From contig VEMX01000017.1 in assembly GCA_009711805.1 (NCBI GenBank), forward strand, positions 1 through 64,000: DNA of 64,000 bases, read 5' to 3'. The DNA is from Balneolaceae bacterium (GTDB lineage Bacteria > Bacteroidota > Rhodothermia > Balneolales > Balneolaceae). Position numbers and translations under genes: made by a program. Below are positions 18,092 to 25,286 of the stretch, one piece after another. The first letter of the stretch is position 1, and each line of letters starts with the position of its first letter. Under the pieces are notes generated by a model, which had not been told where the DNA came from, did no database searches, and saw only the letters and a program-made list of their open reading frames with translations.

Positions 18092-19324
18092 TTATGAAAT
18101 TGGTGTTCTTGATATGGGCATAGTCATACAGCGCGCGCCGCCCCGGCCTCTGCAAAGCTCATGCCCCTGAAAACTGATGGCAATCTTTTGGTCTGAATTG
18201 GGATCCAGCTTTTTATGTTCATATTCTTCTATAAACTCATATTGATTCATGAGAATATACCCGCAATCTACCAGGGTGTTAAAGGTATTGGTGTTACGTT
18301 CGTAACCTACAATAACCCCCGGAGCAAGGGCAAATACATTGGCACCGTCGGTCCATTGCTCCCTGAATTGGTTGGTACGGTCTTCTCCACCGCATTTAAT
18401 GAAGTTATAATTGGTACCGCTGTATTCTCTGAGTGCCGTATGCAACGATTGCTTGGTTTCTGATACAATATTATCACCGTTTTTATGCAAAGCTACAACA
18501 TTGTTCTCTTGTTCCATAAGGGCGGGAGGAAACACAATACATTCATTTTGGCTGGCAAAAGTAAAAATGGTATCCAGGTGCATCGAAGAACGCTGTTTGG
18601 GAATGTCTACAGCCAGAACGGTTTTTACTCCGCGATTCAGCAAGCCTTCGGTTCCCTTCATTAAACCACTAAATGAGGTGCGTTCACTCATTCCAATAAG
18701 AACCAGTTTATCCGAAACCACTAAAACATCCCCTCCTTCAATAGACTGCTGTCCTTCAATACGAATAGCTTTGTCCCGTACAGCTTCGAACATGGGATGA
18801 TGCTGTACCAGAGTTTCCATTAAAAGTGATTCCCTTAAGCGAGCTTTTTTTGCTGCACGAGAAACAAGGATACCATTACCTACAACGGCAGCCAGGTCGC
18901 GGGTGAAAAGCAGATTGGGAGTAGGATTTAAGCTAAATCCCTTGGATTTCTTTATTCGTCCTTCCGTAACAAAACAAAGCAGTTCGTCGGGAGTAAGTTC
19001 CTTCAGTTCCTGTTCTATCACATGCAGGTTGGCTTCCGGAAATTCCCGAATGAGCTGATCAATAAAATGATAGCGGGCATCTTCTTTTTGAAAAACATCG
19101 CTGATCAGGTCTGTAATTTCAATAACCCGTCCATCGGCTGGCATGGCTGCTTTAAATATTTTAAGCATTTCCAGATGTTCTTCACGGGCATCTTCTTCAA
19201 AGATGATGTCATCAAAAAGGAGCTCATCCTTTAATTCAGGATTAACCAGGGAAACTTCATGGCCCGGTGTGTGAACTATAACTCCATTCAGATGTCCAAT
19301 TTCGGACGAAACATTTATATGCAT
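18092..19324 (-). CDS. arcA: Arginine deiminase
   Basis: 410 residues; hydrolyses L-arginine to citrulline and ammonia in the cytoplasm. Motifs seen: HTPGHEV near the N-terminus, NLLFTRD, EGGDVLV, SMHLDTIFTF and the catalytic cysteine within CRGRGGARCM (Cys399). All catalytic positions are intact and length is standard. No ornithine carbamoyltransferase or carbamate kinase gene is near, so a full deiminase pathway is not shown here. Confidence 0.92.
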   Translation of the reverse strand: MHINVSSEIGHLNGVIVHTPGHEVSLVNPELKDELLFDDIIFEEDAREEHLEMLKIFKAAMPADGRVIEITDLISDVFQKEDARYHFIDQLIREFPEANLHVIEQELKELTPDELLCFVTEGRIKKSKGFSLNPTPNLLFTRDLAAVVGNGILVSRAAKKARLRESLLMETLVQHHPMFEAVRDKAIRIEGQQSIEGGDVLVVSDKLVLIGMSERTSFSGLMKGTEGLLNRGVKTVLAVDIPKQRSSMHLDTIFTFASQNECIVFPPALMEQENNVVALHKNGDNIVSETKQSLHTALREYSGTNYNFIKCGGEDRTNQFREQWTDGANVFALAPGVIVGYERNTNTFNTLVDCGYILMNQYEFIEEYEHKKLDPNSDQKIAISFQGHELCRGRGGARCMTMPISRTPIS

Positions 19325-19459
19325 GTGCTTGTGGGTTTGTTATCGAAAAAATCATGCAAAACTGAGCCCCAAATATAAGGGTTACCTTTACCATATATAA
19401 GAGGTAATTGTATAAGGGAATCAATATCTTAAAACAGAGAGATGTAATTAATCAACTGT

Positions 19460-20317
19460 ATGACCACGAAAACAGAAATAGAGTCACTGCTTTTTTTACT
19501 GGATGACCCTGACCCTTTTGTGCAGGAGAGCGTGCAGAACCGTTTACAGGAACTGGGGGAAAAAGCGGTTCCCCTCCTGGATGAATACCGCTCTGAAGTA
19601 ACAGGAAAAAAGGAAAAAGAAGTTATTAACGGAGTAATCCATCAGCTGACTTTTGAAACCTTGCAAGCTGATTTTGTAGAAATCCTTGAGCGGGGGGTAA
19701 AGACAAGAAAAAAACTGGAAGAAGTTATTTTTGTATTGGCTCGTTTTGGGAATCCTACCCTGAGGGCAAGAGAGTATCAGAAAAAACTGGATCATTTTGC
19801 AGAAATGATTAAGCCGCAGGTCCGCTATAAACTTGATGAGCAGAAAAAGATGAAAAAGATGCTCAAGTTTATTTTTGACGACCTGAACTTTAGCGGAGAT
19901 ACAGCCAATTACCACGCCCCTGAAAACTGTTTCATGGATCAGGTTATAGACAAACGGAAAGGGTTGCCAATATCACTGAGCCTGGTCGTAATGTTTGTTG
20001 CCCGCCGGCTGGAGATTCCCTTTTTTGGAATCAATATGCCCATTCATTTTATGCTGAGCTTTGTGGGAGATAAAGAAGAGCTGTTGATTGACCCCTACGA
20101 TAATGGTGAAATAGTGACGTACGATCAATGCTATTTCTTTTTGAAGAAAAACAACATTGAACCCCGGCCGGAACACTTCCAGATAGCTACCAATCTGGAT
20201 ATTATTACCCGCTGTATACGCAATCTTATTCACAGTTTTGAAAAGGAGGAACAGCCCGAAAGGATTGAGGCACTTAAGAAGCTGTTGAATCTTGCAGAAA
20301 TGTATGAGGATCGGTAA
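19460..20317 (+). CDS. SirB1-type transglutaminase-like protein
   Basis: 285 residues. The first 90 residues look like a helical (HEAT-like) region starting with LLDDPDPFVQESVQNRLQELG. The central NYHAPENCFMDQVIDKRKGLPISLSLV block and the INMPIHFMLSF motif are diagnostic of the SirB1/transglut_core2 family. The cysteine and histidine typical of the core (ENCF, PIHF) are present. The role in bacteria is not well defined. Stop overlaps the next start by one base. Confidence 0.8.
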   Translation: MTTKTEIESLLFLLDDPDPFVQESVQNRLQELGEKAVPLLDEYRSEVTGKKEKEVINGVIHQLTFETLQADFVEILERGVKTRKKLEEVIFVLARFGNPTLRAREYQKKLDHFAEMIKPQVRYKLDEQKKMKKMLKFIFDDLNFSGDTANYHAPENCFMDQVIDKRKGLPISLSLVVMFVARRLEIPFFGINMPIHFMLSFVGDKEELLIDPYDNGEIVTYDQCYFFLKKNNIEPRPEHFQIATNLDIITRCIRNLIHSFEKEEQPERIEALKKLLNLAEMYEDR

Positions 20318-20724
20318 TGGCTGGATATTCGGGAACACCGTTGCTGAGAAAACTGGGCATTAAGCCCGGTTATACAATAATGACTGTGCATGAACCCGAT
20401 CATTATTTTGAAATACTTGGCAAACTTCCCCAGGCAACAGAAGTTGTTGATACAGACACTGATAAAGCTGTAGATTTCATCCATGTTTTTTGTAAAGATG
20501 AAGAAAGTCTGCATACTTCATTTCCTGTACTGAAAGAAAAATTGCGTAAGGATGGAATGATCTGGGTTTCATGGATTAAAAAAGCATCAAAAATACATTC
20601 AGATATCACCGGGAATGATGTGCGGGAGCTGGGCTTGCAAATTGGGCTTGTAGATATAAAAGTATGTGCTGTTGATGATGATTGGTCAGCTCTTAAATTC
20701 ATGTATCGTAAAGAAGATCGCTGA
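20317..20724 (+). CDS. DUF3052 family protein
   Basis: 135 residues. Starts MAGYSGTPLLRKLGIKPG, with DGMIWVSWIKKASK in the middle and GLVDIKVCAVDDDWSALKFM at the end, the pattern of DUF3052, a small conserved cytoplasmic family of unknown function that resembles a methyltransferase-like Rossmann fold lacking the catalytic site. Translationally coupled (TAATG) to the SirB1-like gene. Confidence 0.8.
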   Translation: MAGYSGTPLLRKLGIKPGYTIMTVHEPDHYFEILGKLPQATEVVDTDTDKAVDFIHVFCKDEESLHTSFPVLKEKLRKDGMIWVSWIKKASKIHSDITGNDVRELGLQIGLVDIKVCAVDDDWSALKFMYRKEDR

Positions 20725-20811
20725 TGCCCGCTTTTCCCTATCCCGGTATTTAAGTAGCATTATTGTAATAAAAGGTTAGTTTATACCCATCTTTAAATCA
20801 ACGATAGTGCT

Positions 20812-21303
20812 ATGAAAGTTTTGTTAATTCCGATCATTACCTTAATCATCGGTTTTGGGATTAGTGAATTAAGGCAATGGAAATCTTTTTCCGAGCATTA
20901 TAAAAGCGAAGGGATAACAGTTGCCGACACCAGCGACTTTGACCAGGATGCAGCGCTCGAAAAACTACGAAGCCAGATTAGAGGGAAAGAGGAGTTATTA
21001 GCTTCTGAGGTGTTCTCAAACATCGAGCTATTTAAACAAACAACGGCCGGTAGCTTGCTCAATATTATGGAAAGAGGATTCTCTGCTTCATTGGGAGTTA
21101 GCTGTATTCACTGCCATAACCCAAATGACTGGAGCAGTGATGAAAAAGAGGAAAAGCAGATCAGTCGTGAAATGTCAATGATGACGACTAAAATAAACAG
21201 GAAACTGCTTCCGGCTATTCAGGAGCTGGGCGATAGAAATGCAATCGTAAATTGTACCACTTGCCACCGGGGACAGAAAAAGCCGGCTCTTCGAATCAAT
21301 TAA
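20812..21303 (+). CDS. Diheme c-type cytochrome (PRC cytochrome c-like)
   Basis: 163 residues with an N-terminal signal/anchor segment (LLIPIITLIIGFGI) and two heme-binding CxxCH motifs, SCIHCHN and NCTTCHRGQ. The arrangement, with CTTCHRGQ at the C-terminus and a helix between, is that of the small photosynthetic-reaction-centre cytochrome c family, widespread in non-phototrophs. Likely a periplasmic electron carrier; the partner is unknown. It is 87 bp after the DUF3052 gene and is followed by a repeat end. Confidence 0.82.
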   Translation: MKVLLIPIITLIIGFGISELRQWKSFSEHYKSEGITVADTSDFDQDAALEKLRSQIRGKEELLASEVFSNIELFKQTTAGSLLNIMERGFSASLGVSCIHCHNPNDWSSDEKEEKQISREMSMMTTKINRKLLPAIQELGDRNAIVNCTTCHRGQKKPALRIN

Positions 21304-21393
21304 AACTTGAAAGAAAAGCGGCAAAGATAATTATCAAATTTAACGTAAAAAAAGGAAAGCGGATTAAAGTATATCCACCTTCCACTTTTTAGC

Positions 21394-21411
21394 TTAACCC
21401 GAATTATTCAC
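21394..21411 (+). repeat. Solo TTAACCC element end at a stop codon
   Basis: TTAACCCGAATTATTCAC, identical to the end of the 92-bp element at 4733. No partner end or internal element sequence is visible in the 90 bp between it and the cytochrome gene. The stop codon and the last codons of the minus-strand permease (Ser-Glu-stop) lie within it. Confidence 0.7.
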
Positions 21412-24013
21412 TTCTTAAATTATCAATAGAGTTGGCCCGGGCAGCCCTAAGAGCCTGGGAGCCCACCGTGAGAAGAGCTAACCCAAAAATCAGAAGGGTA
21501 CCCCCAATAAACACCACAGGATGAAGCCCTACTTTATTGGTTACAGCATCCATCCAAAGTTTATTAATAAACCAGGTGACCGGCAGGCCTATTGCAATGG
21601 CAATGCCCAGCAAAACCAGATATTCTTTGGATAGAAGAACCACAATATTTTGAACGGTGGCTCCCAAAACTTTGCGAACCCCGATCTCTTTTACGCGGTT
21701 TTCTGCAGAATACATAGCCATCCCCAGGAGCCCCAGGCAGGAAATCAGGATAGAGAAAGCACCAAGAAGAAAGAGTATTTTTATGAAGTCGATGAAGACA
21801 ACAAGGCTGGGTGTTTCTTTTATCTGGTCATTAAAAATCCGGTATTTTACTCCATACAAACTGTTGAGGGATGACCATGTTTTTTCTAATTCGTTTATAA
21901 ACTCTTCGGTTTTACCCGCTTGCAGTTTTACAACGGCATAGTAAACGTTGTCGGGTTGGTATAGAAATACGATAGGATCGCCAGCCCGGCTGGGGTCTGC
22001 TGAGATAAAATTTTTAACTATTCCGACAACGCTATATGATTGTTTATTTACGGTAATTTCGCTGTTGAGCGCTTCATTAAAGTTTTTAAACCCAAGTTGC
22101 CTAACAGCCTGATCACTGATTATAACTGCTGTTGATGTATCGGTTGCCATGTCAGGATTAAAGTTCCGTCCGGCCAATAGGTTGATGCCCATGGTTTGAA
22201 TATAATTCTCATCAACCCGAAAAGAATGGGCGTTTACGCGGTTTTCGTTGAGATCAGATTTTATCCAGACACCATCTATGGAACCCAAAGCAGGTACTTT
22301 GGATGAGGCTGCCATGGATACAACATTTGAGCTTTGGGCAAGTTCAAACTCAAGCTGATCGTAGGGAACATCCTGTAAAGCGATATTAACTATATGCTCC
22401 CGGTTGAAGCCGTAATCAGTATTACCCATGTAACTGAACTGTTGAAATAGAATCATAGAGGTGATAATAAAAATCAGGGAAAAACTGAACTGGGCAACGG
22501 TAAGGATCTTTTTGAGCTTTTGTCCTGACATCCTATTGCTGTTGAATGTACCTTTAAGCACCTGGGCCGGGCTGAATGAAGACAGATACCGGGATGGGTA
22601 AATTCCCGCCAGTATTCCAATCACGATACTAAAAATCAGGAAAGAGAGGATGATTCCTGGATTGCTAATCAGGCCGGGTTCAATTTGGTAGTTGGTAAAG
22701 CTGATGAAGAACAGACTGTTGAATTCCGGAAGCAGCCACCGCAACAGAACGCTGGAAAATAAGAGGGCAATAAAGGATATCAACACAGATTCTAACAGAA
22801 ACTGTTTCACTACACTTCCACGGTGAGCACCTAATACTTTTCGCACCCCAACTTCTTTACCCCTGTTCAGAGAGCGGGCTACGGTTAAGCTCACATAGTT
22901 GAATGATGCAACCAGCATGATAATGAAAGCAAATCCTGCCAGAAACCAGACGATAAAGCCAGGCATCACCATTCCAATTTCATTCGATAAAGCCGGCCCC
23001 ATATTAATATCAGTGAGGGGTTGTACTACAAAGCTTCCTATAACATTTTCTTCTGATGGATCGTGGTAGTTTAACTCTATAACCGATTGTATTTGTTCTT
23101 CAAAGTGTTCCAAGTCGGCTCCTTCTTTCATCAAAAAGTAGTTGTAGGAGCTAAAGACACTTCTCTTCCAATCCTGAAGCCGTTCGTTGTGCCGGGTGGT
23201 TGCAACTAAGGTTTGATAGGAGACAACAGCCTCAAAATTGATGTGGGTTTGGTAATCATTTTTGATGACGCCGGTAACGGTATAATCCCGATCTTCCAGT
23301 CCGATAACGGTTTCTCCAAGCGGGTTTTTCTCACCAAAAAGAGTTTTGGCCACTTCAGGGGTCAATAAAATATTGCCCGGTTCGGAAAGAGCTGTTTCCG
23401 GATTTCCCTGTAGTAGTTCGAAGCCAAAAATATGCAGAAAGTTTTCATCGGCATGAATACCCTCGAGCGGCATGGTTTTCTTATTATATCGGAGTTCAGC
23501 CTCAAAGTCTCCCTGTACCCTGGATACAGCTTCAACTTCCGGGTAATTCTCTTTCAGAAGGTCTCCAAGAGTTCCCGGAGAGGTGGCGTACCCGGTACTG
23601 CCGTCACTATATTGTGATTTTAAATCAGTGATTACTCGTACAATTTGGTCAGTTTTGGGATGAAATCGATCGTAGTTGAGTTGATCCGCAATAAAAAGGA
23701 TGATCAACAGACATACCGACATACTTGCGGCCAACCCTAACACATTGATGAGCGAAAAGCCAGTGTGTTTTTTGAGATTTCGCCAGCTTACTTTTAGATA
23801 ATTATATAGCATTTCTACATTCCAGATTAAAGATTGAAAAATAAAATAGGGGAGTGAACGCAATACCTGGCTCCAGAACCTGCGTCGGGCATAACCAAGT
23901 CCCTCCCTTTTAGCGTTATTATGAAATTCCTCTTCCAGGTCTCCGATTAAATGATGCAGCTCGGGAGGCAGTATCCGGTCGAATATTCCATTAATGAGGT
24001 TTTGTCCAGCCAT
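21404..24013 (-). CDS. MacB/FtsX-type ABC transporter permease with prefix domain
   Basis: 869 residues: an N-terminal prefix helical domain (residues 1-60, PPELHHLIGDLEEEFHNN...YARRRFW), then two FtsX-like units, each a periplasmic MacB_PCD domain and four-helix core (QDVPYDQLEFE and NRVKEIGVRKVLGA mark the second). This is the orphan-permease (ADOP-like) architecture, encoded without its own ATPase. Function may be export or sensing. The stop falls in a dispersed repeat end; the family normally ends '...SLRSE', so the protein looks complete. Confidence 0.88.
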   Translation of the reverse strand: MAGQNLINGIFDRILPPELHHLIGDLEEEFHNNAKREGLGYARRRFWSQVLRSLPYFIFQSLIWNVEMLYNYLKVSWRNLKKHTGFSLINVLGLAASMSVCLLIILFIADQLNYDRFHPKTDQIVRVITDLKSQYSDGSTGYATSPGTLGDLLKENYPEVEAVSRVQGDFEAELRYNKKTMPLEGIHADENFLHIFGFELLQGNPETALSEPGNILLTPEVAKTLFGEKNPLGETVIGLEDRDYTVTGVIKNDYQTHINFEAVVSYQTLVATTRHNERLQDWKRSVFSSYNYFLMKEGADLEHFEEQIQSVIELNYHDPSEENVIGSFVVQPLTDINMGPALSNEIGMVMPGFIVWFLAGFAFIIMLVASFNYVSLTVARSLNRGKEVGVRKVLGAHRGSVVKQFLLESVLISFIALLFSSVLLRWLLPEFNSLFFISFTNYQIEPGLISNPGIILSFLIFSIVIGILAGIYPSRYLSSFSPAQVLKGTFNSNRMSGQKLKKILTVAQFSFSLIFIITSMILFQQFSYMGNTDYGFNREHIVNIALQDVPYDQLEFELAQSSNVVSMAASSKVPALGSIDGVWIKSDLNENRVNAHSFRVDENYIQTMGINLLAGRNFNPDMATDTSTAVIISDQAVRQLGFKNFNEALNSEITVNKQSYSVVGIVKNFISADPSRAGDPIVFLYQPDNVYYAVVKLQAGKTEEFINELEKTWSSLNSLYGVKYRIFNDQIKETPSLVVFIDFIKILFLLGAFSILISCLGLLGMAMYSAENRVKEIGVRKVLGATVQNIVVLLSKEYLVLLGIAIAIGLPVTWFINKLWMDAVTNKVGLHPVVFIGGTLLIFGLALLTVGSQALRAARANSIDNLRSE

Positions 24014-24018
24014 GGTGA

Positions 24019-24357
24019 TCAGGATGTGGCAGGAATCCAGTTAACACCCACATCGGGCAAGTCAGACCAGGCATTCTCCTGTATGGTTTTAACCTGCTGA
24101 AGAGCATTGACTCCTTTCTTGGTTAACTTGTAAAAACGTTTCGAACGGCCCCCTCTTTCATCGGTTGGCTTACTGTCCCACGATTCGAGATAACCTCTTT
24201 TCTTCAGACGCTTTAGTGGAACATATACAGCCCCAACAGACAAGTCGTTTCCTACAATATCCGAAAGGTGCTTTCTGATTTGCAGTCCATAAGCTTCATT
24301 TTGAAGCTTCCATACCGAAAGCAGGATGAGTTCTTCAATGCGAGATAATAAATCCAT
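24019..24357 (-). CDS. PadR family transcriptional regulator
   Basis: 112 residues with the PadR winged helix: LILLSVWKLQNEAYGLQIRKHL and VGAVYVPLKRLKKRGYLESW, then RSKRFYKLTKKGVNAL. It lies five bases upstream of the FtsX-type permease gene, and the pair PadR + ADOP-type permease is a recurrent bacterial arrangement, so it most likely controls that operon. Ligand unknown. Confidence 0.9.
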   Translation of the reverse strand: MDLLSRIEELILLSVWKLQNEAYGLQIRKHLSDIVGNDLSVGAVYVPLKRLKKRGYLESWDSKPTDERGGRSKRFYKLTKKGVNALQQVKTIQENAWSDLPDVGVNWIPATS

Positions 24358-24538
24358 GGCGTATTTGTTTTAAAATTTAGAACAAATACGCCCAATGATT
24401 AAATATGTTTCAGAAAAGGAAATTTTTTTAGCTGAGTCTATTTGTATTTCAGAATTTGTAAGAAAGAGGGTCTGCAAAAAATCGCTTGAATTAAAGAATT
24501 TCCTGACGGCTGTGCCTCGGGGTAGTTCATTCCTGCAA

Positions 24539-24552
24539 GTCCCGGAGGGGAC
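24539..24552. repeat. GTCCC-GGAG-GGGAC REP-like hairpin
   Basis: A five-base perfect stem with four-base loop in a gene-free, repeat-rich 900 bp (24371-25286). Similar 'tcccggagggga' sequences recur in many genomes of this group as REP-like elements. A 71-residue plus-strand frame across it (24395-24610) has no homologue I recognise and I do not call it a gene. Confidence 0.4.
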
Positions 24553-24601
24553 GCTACACATAGAATCCCAAAATAAAGCCCTCATTCGCGAAGCCCGGGG
24601 G

Positions 24602-24702
24602 CTTCAATAACGCCCGATACCATGCCGACGCGGCGATCTCCAAGAATATGTTTGGTTTGTTACATCAACGCTGATCACATTAGTTGCCATAGACAAGGAG
24701 AC
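24602..24702. repeat. Direct repeat copy A (about 100 bp)
   Basis: Copy A of a diverged direct repeat; copy B is at 25078-25177. Shared stretches are CCGACGCGGCGATCTCC, then AATATG, then GATCACATTAGTT and TAGACAAGGAGAC. The element is non-coding; it may be decayed. Confidence 0.7.
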
Positions 24703-24819
24703 TGCCGCGGCCTGGCTCGTTGGGCTCGAACAGCCCTCGCGTGCCGTAGACATCCCCACGGGAGAAGAAGCCTCATTCGATGCCTGCTCTACCTGATCTT
24801 GGAAATAATATGCGCTTCC

Positions 24820-24849
24820 CGGTCTGACGGCTTCAAGTCCGTCTGACCG
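24820..24849. repeat. REP-like hairpin (CGGTCTGACGG / CCGTCTGACCG)
   Basis: A stem of 11 positions with one mismatch, matching the hairpin at 171-199. A second matching unit GACCG-GCGAT-CAGTC follows at 24917-24931, also found at 123-137. Confidence 0.55.
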
Positions 24850-25077
24850 TTCGCTTGATTCGGGCAACCAACCATGTCTATTTTTGCCTGTCTACTTTTG
24901 AAGCCTAACCCATCGAGACCGGCGATCAGTCAGATTGGGCGCCCTGTTCGGCAGGACTCTATCTCTTTCCCTAACGTTGGCTTGCATGAAACCTAAATAG
25001 GTTAAGGGCAAGGGGATGCCTTAGTGACAGAGGCAGGTCAGCCACCCCCCCAAGCTCCATTAGCGAAGGATCCAAGA

Positions 25078-25177
25078 CTTCAATTAGGCCCGGTTCGTTA
25101 CCGACGCGGCGATCTCCCACAATATGCCTGGGATATCCATCAATGCCGATCACATTAGTTACAATAGACAAGGAGAC
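25078..25177. repeat. Direct repeat copy B (about 100 bp)
   Basis: Second copy of the repeat at 24602-24702, with scattered substitutions and similar length; separated from copy A by about 375 bp of other REP-like sequence. No transposase or gene found between them. Confidence 0.7.
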
Positions 25178-25229
25178 GGTCTATTAATTTGGTTGTTGTT
25201 TTCGCTATCACCACAAAAAAGTCTCCCAT

Positions 25230-25260
25230 AAAAAAATCCCGAGCCATATGACCCGGGATT
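25230..25260 (-). terminator. Terminator downstream of the S9 peptidase gene
   Basis: On the minus strand AATCCCGGGTC-ATAT-GGCTCGGGATT forms an 11-pair stem with two wobbles and is followed by a run of seven T. It lies 27 bp after the peptidase stop. Confidence 0.88.
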
Positions 25261-25286
25261 GGTATTATAGCGAGAAGCTATGTAGG

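Noticed and set aside
21404-24013. Truncation of the permease by the repeat end
   Set aside because: The C-terminus (SLRSE) is what such permeases normally have, so the coding end is complete.
24395-24610. 71-codon plus-strand open frame in the repeat block
   Set aside because: Crosses REP-like hairpins, has no recognisable family and shows typical non-coding composition; treated as chance.
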